From Bacillus sp. T3 (GTDB lineage: Bacteria > Bacillota > Bacilli > Bacillales > Cytobacillaceae): a stretch of 64,000 nucleotides of DNA. Of the stretch, positions 27,554-36,557 are shown piece after piece; the stretch's first letter is position 1; each line of letters begins with the position of its first letter. A model generated the notes under the pieces. It saw only the letters and a list, made by a program, of their open reading frames with translations, was not told where the DNA came from and made no database searches. The stretch spans positions 2,542,001 through 2,606,000 of the forward strand of contig NZ_CP137761.1 of the NCBI RefSeq assembly GCF_033449965.1. Reading direction: 5' to 3'. The position numbers and the translations under genes are program-made.

Positions 27554-28018
27554 ATGCATTTAACTACTTATTCCGATTATTCGCTTCGTGTTTTAATATT
27601 TTTAGCGACAAAAAACAATCAGGACTTATCCAATATTCAGGAAATCGCTGAAACATATGATATTTCTAAAAATCATTTAATGAAGATTATTCATCATTTA
27701 GGGAAATTGGGCTATATAGAAACCATTCGAGGGAGAAATGGGGGCATTCGTTTAGCCAAATCACCGTCAGAAATAAATCTGGGTGAAATCATTCGCCATA
27801 CCGAGGAAAATTTCTTTATCGTCGAATGTTTTGAAAAACACAATAATAAATGTGTGATGACGCCAGTGTGTTCGTTAAAGCATATTTTTCGAACTGCCCT
27901 AGAACAATTTCTTCTGGTGCTTGACCAATATACACTTGACTCAATTGTCCATGAAAATCCTCTAATGAAGGATTTTTTCGGAACACAAATGAAATCTTCT
28001 GAAACACAATCTTCATAA
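27554..28018 (+). CDS. nsrR: Rrf2-family nitric-oxide-sensing repressor NsrR
   Basis: The product of about 154 residues starts at ATG 27554 (MHLTTYSDYSLRVLIFLATK) behind GAGGGAAAA. It has an Rrf2 winged helix (ISKNHLMKIIHHLGKLGYIE, GRNGGIRLAKSP) and three cysteines in ECFEKHNNKC and CVMTPVC, i.e. C-x7-C-x5-C, the 4Fe-4S ligand pattern of Bacillus NsrR. NO damages the cluster and relieves repression of hmp and, in B. subtilis, of nitrite reductase. Divergent from hmp, which supports the name. Confidence 0.9.
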   Translation: MHLTTYSDYSLRVLIFLATKNNQDLSNIQEIAETYDISKNHLMKIIHHLGKLGYIETIRGRNGGIRLAKSPSEINLGEIIRHTEENFFIVECFEKHNNKCVMTPVCSLKHIFRTALEQFLLVLDQYTLDSIVHENPLMKDFFGTQMKSSETQSS

Positions 28019-28021
28019 TCT

Positions 28022-28053
28022 AAAAACTCATCGGGTAACCGATGAGTTTTTTA
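28022..28053. terminator. bidirectional terminator between nsrR and bioB
   Basis: AAAACTCATCGG-GTAA-CCGATGAGTTTT with T-runs on both strands. Confidence 0.9.
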
Positions 28054-28065
28054 TTTGGATAAATA

Positions 28066-29061
28066 TTAAAGCGCACACTCTTCAATTTCAAAACCAAGAT
28101 CCTTAATCATATCCCAATCCGCTGTTGGTTCTTGGCCGGCTGTTGTTAAGTAGTCTCCTACGAAGATTGAATTTGCAGCATAAAGTCCTAATGACTGCAA
28201 AGAGCGAAAATTAACTTCACGTCCCCCAGACATCCGAATTTCCTTCGCTGGATTAACAAATCTCATCATCGAAAGCAGCTTCAAGCATTTGCGCGGATTC
28301 AGTTGTTTCTGTCCTTCTAGTGGTGTACCTTCGATTGGATTTAAGAAATTACATGGAATCGAATCAGCATCTAATTGACGCAAGGTTGTCGCAATTTGAA
28401 CCGCCTCGAGATCGCTTTCACCCATTCCAAAAATCGCACCTGAGCAAGGTGACATCCCTGATTCCTTCGCTTTCTCAACTGTATCAACACGGTCTTCATA
28501 TGTATGGGTTGAACATACATTTTCGTAATTGCCCTTACTCGTGTTTATGTTATGGTTATAACGATGAACACCAGCCTCTGATAACTTCTTAGCATGCTCT
28601 TCATTTAAAAAGCCAAGACAGCAGCAAATCTTAAGGTCAGTTGTTTCGCGAATTTCTTGGACAGCCTCAATGACATGATCAATTTCTCGATCTGATGGGC
28701 GGCGTCCAGATGCAACGATGCAATAGGTACCCGCTTTTCGACGAATCGATTCCTGAGCTCCTTCGACGATTTTCTCCTTTGTTAACCAACCATACTTTTC
28801 AATCGGGGCATCAGAAATAATTGATTGGGAGCAATAGCCACAATCTTCAGCACATAGTCCTGACTTTGTGTTGATAATCATATTTAACTTTACTTTGTTG
28901 CCAAAATAATGATGACGTATTAGGTAGGCCGCATTCAGGATTTCAAGTACTTCCTCTTCCTTTGCTTGAACAATCGCAAGTGCTTCCTCTTCCGTAACTT
29001 GATATCCTCCAATCACGTTCTCAGCTAAGGTTTTCCAGTCTCTTTTTGTTTGAATTTCCAT
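28066..29061 (-). CDS. bioB: biotin synthase
   Basis: Radical SAM enzyme inserting sulfur into dethiobiotin. The 331 residues contain the SAM-cluster motif CAEDCGYCSQS, the 2Fe-2S auxiliary ligands (CCCLGFLNEEH, YNHNINTS) and SGGREVNFRSLQ. Complete. It stands alone; no other bio genes are in the window. A BirA operator lies about 55-85 nt upstream of the start. Confidence 0.97.
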   Translation of the reverse strand: MEIQTKRDWKTLAENVIGGYQVTEEEALAIVQAKEEEVLEILNAAYLIRHHYFGNKVKLNMIINTKSGLCAEDCGYCSQSIISDAPIEKYGWLTKEKIVEGAQESIRRKAGTYCIVASGRRPSDREIDHVIEAVQEIRETTDLKICCCLGFLNEEHAKKLSEAGVHRYNHNINTSKGNYENVCSTHTYEDRVDTVEKAKESGMSPCSGAIFGMGESDLEAVQIATTLRQLDADSIPCNFLNPIEGTPLEGQKQLNPRKCLKLLSMMRFVNPAKEIRMSGGREVNFRSLQSLGLYAANSIFVGDYLTTAGQEPTADWDMIKDLGFEIEECAL

Positions 29062-29113
29062 CCTTTATTCCCCTTTTCTGTTGTAAAAACATTTCAATAA
29101 ATACATTTATAAT

Positions 29114-29146
29114 TATGTTAACTTAAAATATTATTTAGTTAACATA
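29114..29146. promoter_or_regulatory. BirA operator upstream of bioB
   Basis: TATGTTAAC (29114-29122), 15 bp, then GTTAACATA (29138-29146): a perfect inverted repeat matching the Firmicute BirA box. Predicts repression of bioB by biotinyl-AMP-BirA. Confidence 0.9.
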
Positions 29147-29328
29147 TAAAGAAAAGTACCATAAATTGACACGATTTACAATTATGAATTTTCATAAATC
29201 ATTAATTGTTTTACAAAAGTTAACTTTGAAGGCGAATAATTCTATACATCATTATGCACAAATCGGTGAAATTAAGATTGAGTTATTTTTTATAAATAGC
29301 TCAAACCATTTGGCGGGAGTGATGGATC

Positions 29329-29523
29329 ATGGCTAGAAACAAACTTTTGGTTCCTGGATCAGAAAATGCGCTACAGCAAATGAAAGAGGAAATCGCCAAC
29401 GAGTTTGATGTTCAACTTGGTGCTGATACAACCGCACGTGCTAATGGTTCTGTCGGCGGTGAAATGACAAAGCGTTTAATCGCCCTCGGAGAACAATCCT
29501 TAAGAAATCAACAAGGACAATAA
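29329..29523 (+). CDS. alpha/beta-type small acid-soluble spore protein
   Basis: Sixty-four residues with the SASP hallmarks: NALQQMKEEIANEFDV, which contains the GPR protease cleavage region, then TARANGSVGGEMTKRLI. Coats and protects spore DNA, degraded at germination. GGCGGGAGTG lies just before ATG. A small terminator follows. Presumably SigG-controlled; I could not point to a convincing SigG promoter. Confidence 0.95.
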   Translation: MARNKLLVPGSENALQQMKEEIANEFDVQLGADTTARANGSVGGEMTKRLIALGEQSLRNQQGQ

Positions 29524-29544
29524 TGCTGATTTCTATATGGAATG

Positions 29545-29568
29545 GAGCCCATTTTTGGGCTCTTTCCT
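29545..29568 (+). terminator. terminator after SASP gene
   Basis: Short stem GAGCCC/GGGCTC with loop ATTTTT, then TTTCCTC. Overlaps the leader of the next small gene. Confidence 0.5.
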
Positions 29569-29594
29569 CATGCTTTGAAGGGAGGTCAAGATTC

Positions 29595-29732
29595 ATGACA
29601 AATAAGAATGATAACCGAGAACGTCGAAATAAATATCCTCGTAACAAAACGCAAGATACAGAGTTTAACAAGGAAACAGATATTAGAAGCGAAATCACAA
29701 AAAAAGACTTAAAATCAAAAAAATCAAATTAA
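29595..29732 (+). CDS. small, highly charged protein
   Basis: Forty-five residues (MTNKNDNRERRNKYPRNKTQ...), rich in Lys, Arg, Asn and Asp, without hydrophobic segments. GGGAGGTCAAGATTC precedes ATG 29595 and a terminator follows at 29740. It is next to a SASP gene and similar in composition to minor spore proteins, but I do not recognise the family. Confidence 0.65.
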   Translation: MTNKNDNRERRNKYPRNKTQDTEFNKETDIRSEITKKDLKSKKSN

Positions 29733-29739
29733 TATCGAA

Positions 29740-29776
29740 AGCGGCCCTTAATATCGAGGACCGCTCTTCCCTTTTT
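29740..29776 (+). terminator. terminator after small charged protein
   Basis: AGCGGCCCT pairs imperfectly with GGACCGCT, followed by CTTCCCTTTTT. Confidence 0.65.
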
Positions 29777-29860
29777 CGGATCTCTTTATTAAGCTTTGTA
29801 TGATTGAGTCAATGGATTATTTAGCATACAATGGTGAAAAGAGTGCTGAAGGAGAGAAAA

Positions 29861-30712
29861 ATGAGCAATAAAATAGCAGTGGTTACGGGGGCTTCAAGTG
29901 GATTTGGGCTCTTATGTTCTATAGAACTAGCAAAGAACGGATTTCATGTCTTAGCAACAATGAGAGATAGCAAAAAATCAACGGAACTGTTAGAAACGGC
30001 AAAACAACAAAATGTAGCGCAACAGTTGACAATCCACACACTTGATGTAACCTCATCTAAATCAATTAAAGAATTCAAATCAAATCTTCTTCAATATCCT
30101 ACAATTGACGTCCTCGTCAATAACGCAGGGTTTGCGCTTGGTGGTTTTAGCGAAGAGGTGTCCGTCGAGGAGTACCGGTTACAATTTGAAACCAATTTCT
30201 TTGGAGTAATTTCAATTACTCAGGAAATCCTCCCAATCATGCGTTCACAGGGGTACGGGAGAATTATTAACATGAGCAGCATAAGCGGCAAAATTGGCTT
30301 TCCCGGTTTATCACCATATGTGGCCTCAAAGCATGCATTAGAAGGATATAGTGAATCATTGCGTCTTGAATTAATACCGTTTGGAATCGACGTCGTTCTT
30401 ATCGAACCAGGTTCTTACGCAACAAAAATTTGGTCAATTGTCGATAAAATAAAAATAGATTTAGAATCACCTTATAAATCCTATTTGACAGGAATTATCA
30501 ATGAAATCGAAACTGGAAAAACGAAACATGGCAACCCGCTTGACGTGGCAAAGTTAGTAGCACTAATAGCATCCGATCGTAAAAGACCTCGTTTCAGATA
30601 TCCAATCGGAAATGGTGTCAAATCAACGATTCGGTTGAAAAGCCTTCTCCCTTGGGAAGCAATTGAAAGAATTATTTTGAAAAAAATAGGGTCTAAATTG
30701 GATAATAAATAG
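29861..30712 (+). CDS. short-chain dehydrogenase/reductase
   Basis: NAD(P)-dependent oxidoreductase of 283 residues, starting at ATG 29861 (MSNKIAVVTGASSGFGLLCS) behind GAAGGAGAG. Cofactor loop TGASSGFG, NNAG (VLVNNAGFALGG), and the catalytic Ser and YxxxK (INMSSISGKIG and SPYVASKHALEGYSE). C-terminal variable region is Arg/Lys rich (RFRYPIGNG). Substrate not predictable. Confidence 0.9.
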   Translation: MSNKIAVVTGASSGFGLLCSIELAKNGFHVLATMRDSKKSTELLETAKQQNVAQQLTIHTLDVTSSKSIKEFKSNLLQYPTIDVLVNNAGFALGGFSEEVSVEEYRLQFETNFFGVISITQEILPIMRSQGYGRIINMSSISGKIGFPGLSPYVASKHALEGYSESLRLELIPFGIDVVLIEPGSYATKIWSIVDKIKIDLESPYKSYLTGIINEIETGKTKHGNPLDVAKLVALIASDRKRPRFRYPIGNGVKSTIRLKSLLPWEAIERIILKKIGSKLDNK

Positions 30713-30767
30713 AGAAAAGCTCATAGTAAATGACATAAGAGATATGACACTTTAGGAGGTAATTATC

Positions 30768-30983
30768 TTGGAGCGTGAACAATTCGAACGACTAGGCGAT
30801 CAATTGCGAGAAATTGGTCATAAAAGACGCCAGCTTGCTGAACAGGTGTTTCACGAGGTACAGGAAGGCGATGGACCCTCATCTAAGGACCTGTATCAGC
30901 AATTGAGCCATATTTCTGATCAAGCAATAGAGATCATTACCCAACAAAAACAACTTTTTGATGCAGAAGTGCAAAGAATCTAA
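30768..30983 (+). CDS. hypothetical helical protein
   Basis: Seventy-one residues from a TTG start at 30768 behind TTTAGGAGGTAATTATC. Charged, helical (REIGHKRRQLAEQVFHEVQ, HISDQAIEIITQQKQLFD), no Cys, no membrane segment. Unrecognised. Followed by a good terminator. Confidence 0.75.
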   Translation: MEREQFERLGDQLREIGHKRRQLAEQVFHEVQEGDGPSSKDLYQQLSHISDQAIEIITQQKQLFDAEVQRI

Positions 30984-30992
30984 CCATTTGTT

Positions 30993-31025
30993 AAAGACAC
31001 AACAGATTCTGGTGTGTCTTTTTTG
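30993..31025 (+). terminator. terminator
   Basis: AAGACACA pairs with TGTGTCTT, then TTTTG. Confidence 0.85.
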
Positions 31026-31231
31026 TTGTATTTTCATCCAGTTGATCTCTTTACGGCTGTGTCCTTGAGAAAAAAACTGGTTGCTTTCGTTGCAATCTAA
31101 GATACAATGAGAAGAGCAATGAACGTGAATAAGTACATTTTTGAAAATCACCCAACATATGGATAATTCATCAAATATTGGGGAAAATAGAATTTGAACA
31201 ATGAATTGGATGAACAACTGGAGGCAACTAA

Positions 31232-31456
31232 ATGTTGAAATTAGTAACAAATATGGAATTCGAAATAACAAGCAGCTTTATTCCCAATCTCAGTAATGCA
31301 GACAAGTTAAAAATTGTGGAGGTTACACCTGGAAGCGTCGTTGTACAAATGCAAAATTCTAACTGCAGGGGAGTCTTTCCAGTCGATAATTTTCAATACT
31401 GGATCAAGCGCAGCTCCCTCATTCATATTGTTGATTGTGAAGAAAAATCCTCGTAA
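31232..31456 (+). CDS. hypothetical small protein
   Basis: Seventy-four residues (MLKLVTNMEFEITSSFIPNL, IVEVTPGSVVVQMQNSNCRG, VFPVDNFQYWIKRS) with an alternating-strand pattern suggesting a small beta fold. CTGGAGGCAACTAA precedes ATG. Unrecognised. Terminator follows at 31470. Confidence 0.7.
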   Translation: MLKLVTNMEFEITSSFIPNLSNADKLKIVEVTPGSVVVQMQNSNCRGVFPVDNFQYWIKRSSLIHIVDCEEKSS

Positions 31457-31469
31457 TAAAGACATGAAA

Positions 31470-31496
31470 CACTGATCATTGATCAGTGCTTTTTTG
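31470..31496 (+). terminator. terminator
   Basis: CACTGATC-ATT-GATCAGTG then CTTTTTTG. Confidence 0.85.
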
Positions 31497-31525
31497 TTTA
31501 AGTGCAGTTAAAAAAGGCTTTGAAT

Positions 31526-31557
31526 AAAAACATCCGTCACCATAGACGACGGATGTA
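31526..31557 (-). terminator. terminator after bluB
   Basis: ACATCCGTC pairs with GACGGATGT, then TTTTATTC on the minus strand. Confidence 0.8.
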
Positions 31558-31566
31558 CTCATATAC

Positions 31567-32214
31567 TTATTTTTCAAGCCATTGATTATGATAAATCAAC
31601 GGTTCGAGTTCATGCCTCTTTTCCCAGTTCGCTAGCTCTAATAAAGGCTTCTCTGGGTAGTGATCGGTGTACCCGATCGAAATGAGAGCTAATGGATCAA
31701 TATGTGGTGGAATATTCAGGATATCACGAACATCATTCTTTTTATAAAAGCTAACCCAACCCATCGCAAGTCCCTCTGCACAGGCAGCAAGCCACATATT
31801 TTGGATCGCACAAGCTGTCGACAGGGCATCCGTTTCCGGTATCGAATTACGCCCTAGTACATGCGAACCCCCTCTAGTCGGATCACAAGTTACACAAATA
31901 GTTAAAGGTGCTTCTTTCAGTCCTTCAATTTTTAAATCAAGAAATTTGGACTCCTTTTCCCCGTCCTCCTCGTAATGGATCGCCAGCGCCCGCCGCTCTT
32001 TATCGGCAGCCCAAGCTAATTTATCTTTGATATCTTGTGAAGTGATTAAAATAAAATTCCACGGCTGACTAAAACCAACTGATGGTGCATGATGAGCAGC
32101 ATTAAGGATTCGATTAAGCTTTTCTTCTGGAATCGGATCTGGCAGGAAACTACGAATATCTCTTCTGTTATAAATCACTTTATAAATTGAATCTCTTTCC
32201 TCTGTTTTAAACAA
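31567..32214 (-). CDS. bluB: 5,6-dimethylbenzimidazole synthase
   Basis: Oxygen-dependent fragmentation of FMNH2 to make DMB, the lower ligand of cobalamin. The 215 residues are a nitroreductase-fold protein with YNRRDIRSFLPDPIPEEKL, APSVGFSQPWNFILI, CVTCDPTRGGSHVLGRNSIP and WLAACAEGLAMGWVSFYK, which fit BluB more closely than generic nitroreductases. It follows a phosphoesterase gene by 3 nt. No other cobalamin gene or B12 riboswitch is in the window, so the corrinoid source is unclear. Confidence 0.9.
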   Translation of the reverse strand: MFKTEERDSIYKVIYNRRDIRSFLPDPIPEEKLNRILNAAHHAPSVGFSQPWNFILITSQDIKDKLAWAADKERRALAIHYEEDGEKESKFLDLKIEGLKEAPLTICVTCDPTRGGSHVLGRNSIPETDALSTACAIQNMWLAACAEGLAMGWVSFYKKNDVRDILNIPPHIDPLALISIGYTDHYPEKPLLELANWEKRHELEPLIYHNQWLEK

Positions 32215-32217
32215 ACT

Positions 32218-33318
32218 CTACTCCCCCTTTTGTTTATCTTTAAAATGGACATTGATGACCATAACCTCAGCCTGTGAGCCGATACGGATTGGTGGACCCC
32301 ATAATCCAAACCCGGACGAAACAAGGGAATGCATGCTCCCTTTTTTCAAATAACCATAATCATTTTCATAGATTAAATCGGTTAATAGATTGGCTGGTGC
32401 TAATTGGCCTTTGTGAGTATGGCCAGATAGAAGGAGGTCAATTCCATTCAGCTCTGCCTCTTTTAGATCTTTAGGCTGATGGTCCATCATAATCATTGGT
32501 CTTGTAGCATCTAGTCCTTTTAAATATGTACTTAATACTTTTCTCGTTTTATCTGTATGTTCCTTCCTTCCAATTAAATAAAAATCATTAATCAAAACAT
32601 ACTCATCCATTAACACCCGAATACCCAGATTATCCATTTCTGCTAAAATAGCATCCTTATCATTTCCGTAATAATCATGATTGCCTAGTACTGCATATAC
32701 ACCTAGTGGAGCATCAATTTTCCCCAAAGTCTCCCCCATATTTTTTTCTAGATAAGGCTGAATGTTATCGTTGATTATGTCACCCGGTAATAACACAATA
32801 TCCGGTTTTTCCTGATGGATTAAGCTAATAAGGCGATCTAGATGGGACTTACCTACCATTTGACCTAAATGAAGATCAGATGCCATAAAAATCTTGAGAT
32901 TTTTATTCTGTGCTGTTTTATTAACTTGAATATCGTACGTCTTAACAACGGGAACCCACGCATTATAAGATCCATAAATAAAGATAAACAGGTAAAAGGA
33001 CAGGACTGCTATTCCGATCCAGAACACCTGTTTCTTTTTTAATAAGAAGTGGACAATATTTGCAATAGGCAAAACGATAAAGCTATACCCTAAAATCGCC
33101 ATCCAAAAACCGCTTATCCATTGCAGACCGGCATAAGGGAGATAAATTCCTATAAAAATAGAAAGTGATAAAAACACCATTGAAGTTACATAGCTCTTTT
33201 TATATTTCGCAAATTTCGCAGACTTAAGCCAAGCCCAGCCATTAAAACCAATGTAATAGCAAATCAGTCCGTAGATAACAATACTAATAATAATGGAGAA
33301 AATAGATAGAATGGACAT
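32218..33318 (-). CDS. membrane metallophosphoesterase (YkoQ/YkuE-like)
   Basis: The 366 residues have four N-terminal membrane helices (about residues 3-25, 43-62, 70-92, 98-118) and a calcineurin-like phosphoesterase domain with FMASDLHLGQ, LLPGDIINDN, VLGNHDYYG, MMDHQP and LLSGHTHKGQLAP, covering the metal ligands. Likely acts outside or at the membrane. The next gene, bluB, starts 3 nt after its stop, so they are probably cotranscribed. Substrate unknown. Confidence 0.88.
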   Translation of the reverse strand: MSILSIFSIIISIVIYGLICYYIGFNGWAWLKSAKFAKYKKSYVTSMVFLSLSIFIGIYLPYAGLQWISGFWMAILGYSFIVLPIANIVHFLLKKKQVFWIGIAVLSFYLFIFIYGSYNAWVPVVKTYDIQVNKTAQNKNLKIFMASDLHLGQMVGKSHLDRLISLIHQEKPDIVLLPGDIINDNIQPYLEKNMGETLGKIDAPLGVYAVLGNHDYYGNDKDAILAEMDNLGIRVLMDEYVLINDFYLIGRKEHTDKTRKVLSTYLKGLDATRPMIMMDHQPKDLKEAELNGIDLLLSGHTHKGQLAPANLLTDLIYENDYGYLKKGSMHSLVSSGFGLWGPPIRIGSQAEVMVINVHFKDKQKGE

Positions 33319-33532
33319 GTTTGTTTACACCCTTTAATAAGAAATTATTGTCGTTTGCACTTTGATAGATTCTCATGAATAAAATCTTACAAGTAACGAG
33401 AGTAGAATTCAAATAATGAACGATGAATAACTAAAAATACTTTAAATATTAATCAAATTTTGAATGAAATCCCGAATTGCTTTGAAAATGAAACACGACG
33501 TTGTAAAATAAGCGAAGAAAGGATGTGAAATT

Positions 33533-34345
33533 ATGGCGTTAATTTTGCCGCACATAGAAGATGCCAATACAACCAACTATATCCCTCCGAAGGGTGATTA
33601 CATACAATTTTTAGATGAAGCTCATTATACTGAGAAGGTACGTGAATGGGGTTTAAGTGGATCCAAGGAAGCAAAGAAGGAGTTCTGGTACAAAGAACGC
33701 ACGCTTCAACGAATAGTTTCGATTAAAGGATATGAGTCATATGGAATAACCGGAGAGTACAATACATTAGTGATCCAATTCAAGGATGGAAACTTATCCT
33801 GCATCCATCCTGCTCTTCTAAAAGAAATGCAGTCTGCAAGCTTTGGGAAGGAAATGATTACACAACAATCTGTAACCACATTAGACGAAATCGCTGTCGA
33901 GGATGCGCCACAGACTGATCCTGCGGACACAAGCCCTACTCCGGCACAGATAAATACGGATCAGCCTAAGCCGAAAAAATCAGCAAAGGAAAAAAAAGAA
34001 AAAGCACCAAAGCTAGTTCTTCCGGCAGAGAAGGTTCATTTTACCGCTCAAGTTAAACAGTTTGCCCTTAGCTGGAACCATTTTAATGAGGAAAACGACG
34101 AGGTGATAGTACTCGAAAACGTTGTAATTGAGGCAGAAGAACCACTTGAAGTGGGACTTGCTTGGTGTGCACATAGTAAAACATTAAAAAAGTTTGAGCT
34201 TTCGGTAGGAGAAAAGCTTGAATTTGATGGAAAAATTGTTAAAAAGTCATTACCAAAAGGCAAGGATGTTGAAGACGAAGCACTGCTACTCGAGACTTCT
34301 GTTTCCTATAAAGTCAACAACCCTTCAAAAATAAAAAAAATATAA
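33533..34345 (+). CDS. hypothetical two-domain protein
   Basis: The 270 residues are not recognised. The N-terminal 100 residues (MALILPHIEDANTTNYIPPK, WYKERTLQRIVSIKGYESYG, YNTLVIQFKDGNLSCIHPAL) look like a compact domain. A Pro/Lys/Glu-rich low-complexity linker (about residues 120-165) leads to a C-terminal beta-rich domain (VHFTAQVKQFALSWNHFNEE, SVGEKLEFDGKIVKKSL). No signal peptide or membrane helix. Start ATG 33533 follows GAAAGGATGTG. Monocistronic with terminator. Confidence 0.75.
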   Translation: MALILPHIEDANTTNYIPPKGDYIQFLDEAHYTEKVREWGLSGSKEAKKEFWYKERTLQRIVSIKGYESYGITGEYNTLVIQFKDGNLSCIHPALLKEMQSASFGKEMITQQSVTTLDEIAVEDAPQTDPADTSPTPAQINTDQPKPKKSAKEKKEKAPKLVLPAEKVHFTAQVKQFALSWNHFNEENDEVIVLENVVIEAEEPLEVGLAWCAHSKTLKKFELSVGEKLEFDGKIVKKSLPKGKDVEDEALLLETSVSYKVNNPSKIKKI

Positions 34346-34352
34346 ATAATTC

Positions 34353-34388
34353 AAACCCTACACTTTACACTGTTGTAGGGTTTTTGCT
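34353..34388 (+). terminator. terminator
   Basis: AAACCCTAC pairs with GTAGGGTTT, then TTTG. Confidence 0.88.
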
Positions 34389-34510
34389 ATTCAATGGATC
34401 TCATTATCGACTCAATGCAAGAGCATAATCCCACATACATATTTCATTTCTCTTTTGCAAATAATGAGGCAAAGTATCTCCAATTTACTTCATTTTAGGA
34501 GGTGAATCTT

Positions 34511-35280
34511 TTGCCAACCGTCAATCTTGAAGGGGTAAATGTATACTTCGAAGTGAAAGGTCAAGGTGTCCCGATTGTTTTCATCCATCCCCTCTTTTAA
34601 CCAGTGCCAATTTTAAATATCAAATCGAGGAATTATCGAAGTCATTTCAAACAATTGTGTTTGACATTCGTGGTCATGGAAATAGTGCTATTTCCGATTA
34701 TCCGCTCACCTATGCCCTTATTTGTGATGATATTGTCCATCTATTAGATAAATTAAAGATTGAGAAAGCCTTTATTTGCGGTTATTCTACTGGTGGTTCA
34801 ATTGTTTTAAACTTTTTACTATCCTATCCCGAACGAGCTATAGGTGGTATTTTAATTAGTTCGATGTCAGAAGTAAATGACTGGTTGTTAAGAAAGGAAA
34901 TTGCCCTAGCTGCGTTTTTATCGAAAAAAAAATGGATGAAAGCTCTTGTGACATCTGTTTGTTATGGAAATTCCGACACAAAAGAGACCTTTACAGAGTT
35001 GTATAACGAGGCCAAAAAAGGAAACGCCAAAAATATTCAGCAATATTATCAGCATAGTTTAACGTATTGTTGCACATCGCAATTACCGAGGATAAAACAT
35101 CCTGTTCTCCTGTTATATGGTGAAAATAACAAACAATTTCAGCCGCATGCGCAATTAATCAGTAAAAGTCTTCGAAATAATGAATTAATCTTTATAAAAA
35201 ACGGCAAACACCAACTCCCTACAAAATCTGCTTCCGAAGTTAATCGAGTAATCAAGGAATTTGCACTTAAGTATACATAA
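34511..35280 (+). pseudogene. alpha/beta hydrolase, frameshifted
   Basis: TTG start at 34511 behind TTAGGAGGTGAATCTT encodes PTVNLEGVNVYFEVKGQGVP. The frame stops after IVFIHP in CCCC (34590-34593); a fifth C gives PPLLTSANFKYQIEELSKSF and continues into FDIRGHGNSA, ICGYSTGGSIVLNFL (nucleophile Ser), VLLLYGENNKQFQP and NGKHQLPTKS (Asp/Glu and His of the triad). Restored length of about 256 residues. Probable homopolymer error. Substrate unknown. Confidence 0.82.
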
Positions 35281-35306
35281 TTATTCATACTATTATTTAA
35301 ACACTA

Positions 35307-35338
35307 CAAAACCACGCTGAGCCATTGTGGTTTTTTTA
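35307..35338 (+). terminator. terminator after alpha/beta hydrolase
   Basis: AAACCAC pairs with GTGGTTT, then TTTT. Confidence 0.75.
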
Positions 35339-35375
35339 ATATGGTTTTGAATGAAAAATAAACACTGAATGATAG

Positions 35376-35401
35376 AAAAAGCCAGGTAGAGACCTGGCTC
35401 T
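35376..35401 (-). terminator. terminator after small protein gene
   Basis: AGCCAGGT-CTCT-ACCTGGCT then TTTTC on the minus strand. Confidence 0.85.
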
Positions 35402-35577
35402 TATTCGATATAGCCTTTTTCTTTTAACTGTGCATATGCTGCATCTTTATTTTCCTTTGAAACTTGATATTCCAGCTTGTCCTCTACTACTTTTGCACAA
35501 ATCCCACCAAATGGCTTTAAGTCGGCTTTAACCTCTTTAATATCAAAAGATCCTTTTACAGGGTATTTTACCTTCAT
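35401..35577 (-). CDS. small protein of unknown function
   Basis: Fifty-eight residues from ATG 35577 (MKVKYPVKGSFDIKEVKADL) directly after GGAGGTGAAGAAA. An upstream in-frame start at 35592 would include the ribosome site and is disfavoured. Mixed alpha/beta pattern with one Cys (GGICAKVVEDKLEYQV). Unrecognised. Confidence 0.75.
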   Translation of the reverse strand: MKVKYPVKGSFDIKEVKADLKPFGGICAKVVEDKLEYQVSKENKDAAYAQLKEKGYIE

Positions 35578-35847
35578 TTTCTTCACCTCCATTAATTAAA
35601 TATAATCAAATACCCACTGGATTTCAGTTACATAGATTACAGTACTATAAAAATCGCCAATTTTTAGGAACGTTTTTGATCGTTCTCTCTTATTAGAACC
35701 AATTATACCAAGAAATATTAATGGAAAATTTTTTCAACAGTAAATATGAATAACTCAGAAGGATTCTTTTGTATAAATGCAGAATATTGAAACATCAATT
35801 ACACTCCCAAACGTGGAAACCATTCTTAACTTTTAAGGAGATTTGGT

Positions 35848-36444
35848 ATGTCTATCCAAAATAATGAGAAAGAGACACAGGCTCCATCAACAAAAATGAT
35901 TCCCTATAATCATACTCTGGCTCCACTGTTTATTCGTGATGCTCTGTTTTCCCTCATACCAGAAGGAACTGAGCATATTTATGTGATCGGAATAGGGTCT
36001 AATCAAATTAGTGGTGACAGTCTTGGTCCATTTGTTGGCACATTACTATATGATATTTATCCAAACCATCTGACCATTATCGGTGACCTACAGAATCCAT
36101 TAGATGCATCAACTATTCTGAAAGAAATCTCACGATTAAAACTTCCAAAAAACACCTTTATTGTAGCCATTGATAGTGTTTTAGGCTCGGAGGAATTATT
36201 AAATTCCATTGTTGTTCAAAATGGATCTATACGACCAGGTCAAGGACTTGGGAAAATCCTCCCATCGATTGGGGATTGTCGAGTAATGGGTGTTGTGTTG
36301 GAAAATGATCCGGTCAGAAATGAATCCCTTCTTTGTACCAATCTTCATCTCATTTACACGATGGCAACCAATATAGCAAAGGGTATTTCTCTAGCGGTTC
36401 GGCAATATTATAAATATCCCGCCCAGCATCCAGTATTACTTTAA
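35848..36444 (+). CDS. YyaC-family spore protein (DUF1256)
   Basis: Resembles the putative sporulation protease YyaC. The 198 residues have a hydrogenase-maturation-like phosphorylase fold: YVIGIGSNQISGDSLGPFVG, GDLQNPLDA, FIVAIDSVLGSEE, QGLGKILPSIGDCRVMGVV. TTAAGGAGATTTGGT precedes ATG. Expected in the mother cell or forespore by family knowledge; stands alone here. Confidence 0.85.
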   Translation: MSIQNNEKETQAPSTKMIPYNHTLAPLFIRDALFSLIPEGTEHIYVIGIGSNQISGDSLGPFVGTLLYDIYPNHLTIIGDLQNPLDASTILKEISRLKLPKNTFIVAIDSVLGSEELLNSIVVQNGSIRPGQGLGKILPSIGDCRVMGVVLENDPVRNESLLCTNLHLIYTMATNIAKGISLAVRQYYKYPAQHPVLL

Positions 36445-36557
36445 TAGTGATTGAATTTCTATTTTTATTAAGACATGTTAATGAATAGGTCTGAATACAA
36501 TGGAATGTTGAAATTAGGGGCCCTTTTGTGGGGCGATAGTGAAAGGAAGGATATATA

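Noticed and set aside
29062..29328. Possible SigG promoter before the SASP gene.
   Set aside because: No pair of -35 and -10 elements with suitable spacing could be assigned with confidence.
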